DNA from: Volutella citrinella
Taxonomy: Eukaryota; Ascomycota; Sordariomycetes; Hypocreales; Nectriaceae
Length of the DNA: 64,000 nucleotides
Direction of reading: 5' to 3'
Assembly: GCA_034401135.1 (NCBI GenBank)
Contig: JAWZSP010000004.1
Location: forward strand, 3,472,001-3,536,000
In this document: positions 58,132 to 64,000 of the stretch, one piece after another
How positions within the stretch are numbered: the stretch's first letter is position 1
How the letters are laid out: each line of letters begins with the position of its first letter
Notes under the pieces: generated by a model
Told to the model about the DNA's origin: nothing
The model's input: only the letters and a program-made list of their open reading frames with translations
Database searches by the model: none
Translations under genes and position numbers: made by a program

Positions 58132-60102
58132 TTACCGGAGAGGCATCTTGGCATCCTGGACACCATGTCGAATCACATCGTCCAGGCTCCAGCGGGGAGG
58201 CTTAATGGCAACTCCATTTTGCTTGCGCCACTCCTTCTCGTCATCGGCAGAAATGCCCTCGGGAAGAGGGTCGAGACCACCAGCCACACCAGTAGAGAAC
58301 TTGATCTGCAGGATGTCACCAACCTCGTCGCAGGCAGCCAGAAGTCGGTCCAGATCCTCCTTATTGTGAGCAGAAGAGACACAGAAACGAGCACGGGAGC
58401 TGATGAGAGGCGTGGCGGGGTAGCCAACAACGACGACAGAGATCTTGCGGCGCAACATCTCGTGGCTGAATGCAGGGAGCTTGGCGGGGTGGTACAGCAT
58501 GACGGGGATGATGGGTGAGTCGTCGTGACCGGAAACGATGAGTCCAAGACGCTTCAATCCAAGGCGGAGGTATCGAGAGTTGAAAGCAATGCGGCGGAGA
58601 CGCTCCTCACCCTGGCCAGGGCAGAGCTCACCAGTAATGAGCTTCAGAGAGGCCAGGATCTGCATCAGGACACAGGGGGCAGGAGACTCGGCAAAGTGGG
58701 TGGCGGCATTGAGGCTTCGGAGCTTGTCAATGATGGGCTTTTCGGCAGCAATGTAACCACCATTGGCTCCAAAAGACTTTGTCAGGGTACCCATCAGAAC
58801 GTCAACCTCGGCAGGGTCGATACCAAAGTAATCGCAAACGCCTCGTCCACGGGGGCCCAGAGCACCAACAGAGTGAGCCTCGTCAACGAACAAGAAGAAC
58901 TTGTACTTGCGCTTCAGATCCAGGATTCGAGGCAGGTCGCACATGGTTCCCTCCATAGAGTAGAGACCCTCGACAACAACCAGAATCTTCTTCCAGGGGC
59001 GGTGGGTGCGAGGCTGGCCCTGCGAGATGGCCTCTCGAAGCACGCGTTCCAGGTCGACCATGTCGTTGTGCTTGAAGGACTGGATAACAGCGCCAGAAAG
59101 GCGAGCACCAACACGGATAGAGGCGTGGTTGAGCTCATCCGAGAGGATCAGGCTGCCCTTTCCGACCAAAGCGGAGAAGGTACTCGAGTTGGTGACATAG
59201 CCCATAGAGAAAACCATAGCGTCAGCCTTGCCCACGAAGCCAGCAACCTCGCGCTCGACCTCGACAGAAAGATCAGATGTACCTGTGTCGCCACGGGGGC
59301 TGCACGAGGCAATACCATACTGCTTGACACACTCTTCCACAGCATCAGCGCAAGGGCCATCCGACTGAGCGAATCCGAGGTAGTTGTAGGAGCTCATGTT
59401 GAGAGTCTCAGTGTAAGTGCCAGTGTACTTGTAGGTGCGGTTGAAGTCATCGGACTTGCGGTCCAGGAGAGTGATGAAACGTCCAGGAACTCCAGTGGTG
59501 GTGCGAGCAAAGCAGTCGTCCAGGCGCATCTTCAATCGACGGACATAGAAGTTGTCGAAATCCTCATTAAGAGCAGCATAGCCGTTGGAGGCCTTGAGGG
59601 TCCGATAGTGCTTGGGGTTGCCAAAGCGCTTGCCAAAGAAGTCGCGGATGTGGCCAAGGAGGATGAGGATAAGGTAGCTGATGTAGGTGGTCAGGATGAA
59701 GTAGTAGGGAGGCTCATCCTCGATTGGCTCCTCTAGGGGCTTGCCATGGGATTCGCTGGTGTAGAGGTGGCTCGGGTGGCCAAGAGGGCCGAATTGAGCA
59801 TCGGCGCGCTTCTGGCGGTCGGCTTCCTCGGCGGTCTGAGGCTTAAAGAGAGTCGTGGTCGGGACCTCGGAGGTGAGCTCACCAGGGCTGGCGGTAGAGA
59901 GAGAGATGGTTGGCAGACCAGGCGAAGTGGCTTGGTGCTGCTGCATAGCAAGCAGAGCCTGCTGGGCACCAGTCGATTTGGGGCTGGAGGAGAAGAATTG
60001 GGTGAGGCGGTTGCCCTTGGAGGTCGAAGGGCGCCTCTCACCCGGCTTGGCGGGTTGAGACATGGAGGAAGAGGACGCGAAAGGATTCAGACGACGGGGC
60101 AT
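58132..60102 (-). CDS. LCB2: Serine palmitoyltransferase subunit 2 (Lcb2)
   Basis: A single exon encodes 656 residues from the ATG at 60102; the frame upstream to 60159 has no ATG. The first 120 residues are Ser/Pro/Gln-rich and poorly conserved. A membrane helix (YYFILTTYISYLILILLG) lies just before the catalytic domain, which has MSSYNYLGFA, GTSDLSVEVEREVAGFVGK, the PLP-domain segments ILVVVEGLYSMEGTMCDLP and FVDEAHSVGALGPRGRGVCDYF, and the PLP lysine K442 in TLTKSFGANGGY. With Lcb1 it condenses serine and palmitoyl-CoA in the ER to 3-ketosphinganine, the first step of sphingolipid synthesis. The lysine marks it as the catalytic subunit Lcb2, not Lcb1. Codon use is strongly biased; a 403-codon chance frame lies on the opposite strand. 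Confidence 0.96.
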   Translation of the reverse strand: MPRRLNPFASSSSMSQPAKPGERRPSTSKGNRLTQFFSSSPKSTGAQQALLAMQQHQATSPGLPTISLSTASPGELTSEVPTTTLFKPQTAEEADRQKRADAQFGPLGHPSHLYTSESHGKPLEEPIEDEPPYYFILTTYISYLILILLGHIRDFFGKRFGNPKHYRTLKASNGYAALNEDFDNFYVRRLKMRLDDCFARTTTGVPGRFITLLDRKSDDFNRTYKYTGTYTETLNMSSYNYLGFAQSDGPCADAVEECVKQYGIASCSPRGDTGTSDLSVEVEREVAGFVGKADAMVFSMGYVTNSSTFSALVGKGSLILSDELNHASIRVGARLSGAVIQSFKHNDMVDLERVLREAISQGQPRTHRPWKKILVVVEGLYSMEGTMCDLPRILDLKRKYKFFLFVDEAHSVGALGPRGRGVCDYFGIDPAEVDVLMGTLTKSFGANGGYIAAEKPIIDKLRSLNAATHFAESPAPCVLMQILASLKLITGELCPGQGEERLRRIAFNSRYLRLGLKRLGLIVSGHDDSPIIPVMLYHPAKLPAFSHEMLRRKISVVVVGYPATPLISSRARFCVSSAHNKEDLDRLLAACDEVGDILQIKFSTGVAGGLDPLPEGISADDEKEWRKQNGVAIKPPRWSLDDVIRHGVQDAKMPLR

Positions 60103-63100
60103 GTTCTCCTGAAGCGGCGGCGTGGGATTGGTGGCGGGCGCAAGATTGACGCGAGACAAGAGTCGATTGGGATGACGAGATGGGCGGCAATTGCTGTCCC
60201 GGTGGTGTTGAAGAGCTGGCGGCCGAGAGCGTTGGACGTCAGTAAAAGTAGCAACTGGTTCAGATGGCTTGACGCGAAAGCTGGCAGAGATGCATGACCC
60301 GCTTCACTTGGAGCTGGCACGGGCACTGGCGGTAGGAATGGGAAGCAGTAAAATGCAGTGGCCGAACAGAAGAGTCGTCCGTGAGCCAAACCAAGCGAAG
60401 CTGAGCAGGGCAACTTGCTACGCAGCGCGAGGCAGCGAATCTGGGGGGGAGGGGGTGATTATGATTATGATGATGATGGATGACGAAGGATAAGAGGAAG
60501 AGTGGGAGTTTGAGTGATGTCTGGCGGCGGAAAAGAGAGCTGCTTGCACACGACGGCAGGGGGCGCAGGAGGTGGCGTCGAGAGCGAGCCCCCGGCACTG
60601 GCAAATTTGGGAGGGGGGATTGGGATTGGGGGGGGGCCTGAAAGCAGAGGGGCGCTGAGGGGCCAGAAAATTGAGGCTAGTCCAGCGAGGAGCCAAGATC
60701 CGCCCGCTGCAAATTGGCAGTGGAAACCTCAAGCTCGGCGCGCACGTCCTTGCAGCCCAATGGAAGAAAAAGAGGGCAATCAACGGGAGCTAAAGCACCC
60801 AAGCGCAACTCACAGGCTTTATTGTGCTGTTAATGTTATGCGTGCATTCCAGGCAGCGAGACTGGGAAAGCAAGTCGGGACGCTTTGGTTAAGGTTCTTC
60901 TTTCCTAGGCTTATCGATCGGAGGTGGGTGTTCACGCTGTAAGTGAAGCGGGTTGGTCGAAGCGCGGCAGTCGTCTGGAAGCAAGGGGCTGCGAGATGAC
61001 CACGTTACACCGAGCAAGCAATTCCCAAGTAGTCTGGGTGCCGATGTTAGGTCCCGGCTGTGCTCAGCAGTGTGACGAAACACAACGAGGCTCAGTCAAG
61101 GCCTTCGGGCTCTGGTGACGATGGCGGGCGCAGTTGGCGATGCGATTGATGGTCCCCCCCTGGGACGAGGTGAGATTGAGTCTGTCGCAGACCAAGACCC
61201 CTGCGGGTTCCTCGACGGGACGAGGGAGCAGGGCACTTCGAGTGGTCCGTCAGCCAGAGAACCACGAGTCCACGACGTCAACGAGAAACAAGAGACACCA
61301 CAGAGCTGGGACGAGCTCGGCGGCAGCGGGCAAGCTTGGGGAGGGCAATTGCTTAAAAGCAAAACGGCACGACGTTTGGGGAACAGGTGGGCGCAAGGAT
61401 ATCAGGTCTAGAGCTGCACGACAGCGCGGCCTGCAGTTCAATTCGTCTGGGCGAGCCCACAATCGACTACGGATACTATTGCTGGCATCATCACCACAGC
61501 ACTGCTACGGGCAACGGTGATGCTGTGGTACCTTGGTGCGCAGTGACACCAACAAAAGTGACCAAACACGGGTGGACACCCACGGCAGAGGCCGGGAGGA
61601 GCGGATGCGACGCTCAGTCCAGGTCCCAAGTGAGCAAAGGCGACGGCAAGCAGGAGTCAAATCAGGATGACAGGCCAGCAGCCACCCATCCCTGGCTCGC
61701 GCCGGGCTGGCTCCAGGGGGCGCTCGACCGGCCCCCCAGGCCAGACGCTCGTCAGAATCTAAAGGGGCCGGGGCCGAATGGGACACAGCATCCAGACCAG
61801 CCAGTCACCTAGCCTTGTCCCCTGGCAGCAGCGGCAGCAGTAGCAGCAGCAGGGCTCCGTCGCAGTCTCAAATTTTTGTGATGGACAAGGTGAGGTGAGG
61901 CTTGGGAGCTTCTCCGCTCCACACACCCGCGCGCGGAATCAGCGGAACCCTGGCTCTCGCAGGACCATCCAAGCGCCGACTTTGCTCTTCACTCCCTGTG
62001 CATGGCTGATGCTTGCTCTTGCTTGCCGATGCGTGCTGATGCTTGTTGCCACACACGAGTCCTTTCTGCTCGATGCTGCAATCGCACTGCCCCGTGCGGG
62101 CGTTCCCATCCATATCATACTCGAGATGTACGGTACTTGCGGAGGGCGGTGAGCGCCCGCCAGCCTGCTCCGCCGTATGCCGGATGGGAACTTTCGGAGG
62201 CCATCGCCTCGTCCACCATCATGTGCTTGCTTTGAGGGATGGGCCGGATGGCACTATTATGGCGCAAACGGCCTGGTCTGCGGAACGCCCGGGATCCAAT
62301 TCTTAGCGAGAGTCCGAGAAAACTAGCAAGACAAAGTACAAAGTAGAGAGAAAAAGCCCCGAGACTGCCGACGGGCGGACTATCGAGGCCAGACGACCAG
62401 CATTCGCATTGTGCCGCTCGCCTAGAGTTTGATTATCACTTGGTGACTGGTCTGGCCCTAGCCGCTCTGCTAGGTCCTGGCGGCCTCCTGTGACGTAGGT
62501 AGGAGCCACCTGTTTTTCTTAATTTTTTTTTCTGCCCACTCCAGTCCTGGTGCTCGCCGCGGCCCAGACACGCGGGACCCATTTCTTATACTCCGTAATT
62601 CTAGTAATTCCCCATCCACGCAACGGCCTCGATGCCCGGACTGGTTACTTCTTGTTGTACTATGGTAGCAGCCCACTGCGACGACCATGTCTGTGCTGTT
62701 GGATCACGTTATGATACAATCTGCAATCAACACCTAATGGTAGCGGTCTTGGCGTCACCAGCGCCCGAAGCGAGATACGGCACAAGACGCACCTGGGCGG
62801 CAAAGACGCTTGACCCCGCGTCTGAACGCCTTGCATCCTCTCGTACATCGCTCATCGTATTGCGTGTTGCTGACGGGCTACTCGTCCTCCGTGCCTGATG
62901 TACATGCCTCAAGCAGCCACATGCGCGTCTGGCAGCGCCATGAGTGGTCGAGAGCGACCTGTGGGATCGACCGCATCTTCACCGCCAGCTCCCCGGCGCG
63001 TGCCCTAATGCAGGCTTCAGCGGGCGAGCTGCCCGTCACCGAACCAGAAGGCTCCCCGTGATACCCCGGATAGTCGGGAGAGTTTTTAGAAGCTCAGCCG

Positions 63101-64000
63101 CGTCAAGGTCCAAGGCCGCGGCCGGGCTCGTTCCGATCAAATCGTGCCATTCGTGCCATCTACACCCGGTTCCATCTCGTCGTGCATCCCGCGAGGCTCC
63201 AGATAAGCTCTACATCGTACAGTCTCTCCTGCGAGTGCAGAGAGCTCCATTGCTGGGTTGATGTGTGCGTCCTGCGTCGAGGCGCTTGCGCAATGCCCTC
63301 TTGACATGCACTGTGCCGCGCCATCTCGAGATCCATCGCAGCATCGCCTGGGTTCCCATCACCCGGCCAGCTAGCAACCTCCACTCAACAGCCCCAATCT
63401 CGCCAAACTCCTGTCTCGCCACTTCACCTCACGGCTCGTCCCCGACAGGCGGCCACCCCCAGGGCTAGCCGTTGCCGCCTCATCGATGATCAGCGTGACT
63501 TTTTGGCTCCTCTTCCGTCTTCCGCCTTCCGAGGCTGTCTCCATCCCTGCCGTTTCAAACCAGAGGGGCCTTTGCCCAGATTTCCTTTTTCTTGCTCTCA
63601 CTTGTTGCCGAGACTCTCAGCCTGGCTCCATCGTAGTCGAACCACGAATCCAGCCGCGGAAATACAGCCGCTTTAGGCAAGGGCCCACGAGGAAGTCGAG
63701 AAGCTCTACAACGTGATACTCATGGCTAATTGCAACCACAAGCTCCCTGTGGCGTACCAGGTGTAGAAGGGGAAAAAGAAACGTGAACTATTAAACCCGT
63801 CCCATTGCCAGAGTGGCATGACTCGACGAAATTCCAGTCTTGGTTCTGCGTGCCCAAGATAATATTGGACAATTCCTCATCTCACATATCCTTGGAGGCC
63901 AATTGAACGCCGCAAGGGGGTGTTAGTTCGTTGACTCATTCAAGGATTCCACGTTCAAGTCTTGGCATTCATGGACATGACGAAATCTAGAATAGTCTGT
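60103..64000. other. Upstream region of LCB2 and 3' window end, no gene seen
   Basis: About 3.9 kb. 60103-60600 is the probable leader and promoter of LCB2; on the LCB2 strand 60440-60480 is a run of CAT/ATC triplets. Beyond this, open frames of up to 141 codons on both strands lack domains. A CAG-rich microsatellite lies at 61821-61855. No tRNA, transposon or repeat family was recognised. The window may end in another gene's promoter. Confidence 0.4.

Noticed and set aside
58525..59736. 403-codon open frame opposite LCB2
   Set aside because: Same cause as opposite UAP1: biased codons of the real gene leave the reverse strand open. No known domain.

Overview
The window is a piece of a filamentous ascomycete nuclear genome (Pezizomycotina; the gene set and short introns fit a sordariomycete, plausibly Hypocreales, but the species cannot be fixed from sequence alone). 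Reasons: eukaryotic genes with 50-120 bp GT-AG introns carrying CTAAC/CTGAC-type branch sites, genes on both strands with no operons, pyrimidine-rich leaders, and fungal-only families (Tos1, the DUF3468-type regulator, PIG-P with an N-terminal extension). Twenty protein genes are well supported and one small ORF is doubtful. No rRNA, convincing tRNA, transposon or CRISPR was seen.

Layout. 1-9.3 kb: a membrane RING-H2 ubiquitin ligase, then a short-chain dehydrogenase and a fungal-specific regulator in divergent orientation, then a GPALPP/DUF3752 protein. 9.9-18.3 kb: Vps8 (CORVET), PIG-P/Gpi19 (GPI-anchor synthesis) and a small secreted protein predicted to be GPI-anchored. 20.5-26.6 kb: two head-to-head genes for unrecognised nuclear-type proteins that are clearly paralogues (same two-domain layout, same intron position and phase). 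27-40.5 kb: an NTF2-like protein, Rok1 helicase, the Tos1 cell-wall protein, mitochondrial lysyl-tRNA synthetase, Arp4 and a mismatch-specific thymine/uracil DNA glycosylase. 42-50 kb: UDP-GlcNAc pyrophosphorylase, thioredoxin reductase and a glycosylated multi-pass membrane protein. 50-60 kb: Vps53 (GARP), a membrane-anchored fibronectin-III/coiled-coil protein and Lcb2 (sphingoid base synthesis). The last 3.9 kb holds no recognisable gene.

Most genes are single-copy housekeeping genes not related by pathway. Loose themes are membrane traffic (Vps8, Vps53) and envelope building (PIG-P, GPI-type protein, Tos1, UAP1, Lcb2). Several neighbours share short divergent promoters (GPALPP/Vps8; LysRS/Arp4) or converge with short 3' spacers (Arp4/TDG 243 bp; UAP1/TrxR about 500 bp).

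The two observations most worth following are the divergent paralogue pair of unknown function at 20.5-26.6 kb, and an ATG-less in-frame extension upstream of thioredoxin reductase that reads like a mitochondrial presequence. All exon borders were placed by eye from splice signals, reading frame and family knowledge; none has been tested against transcripts.
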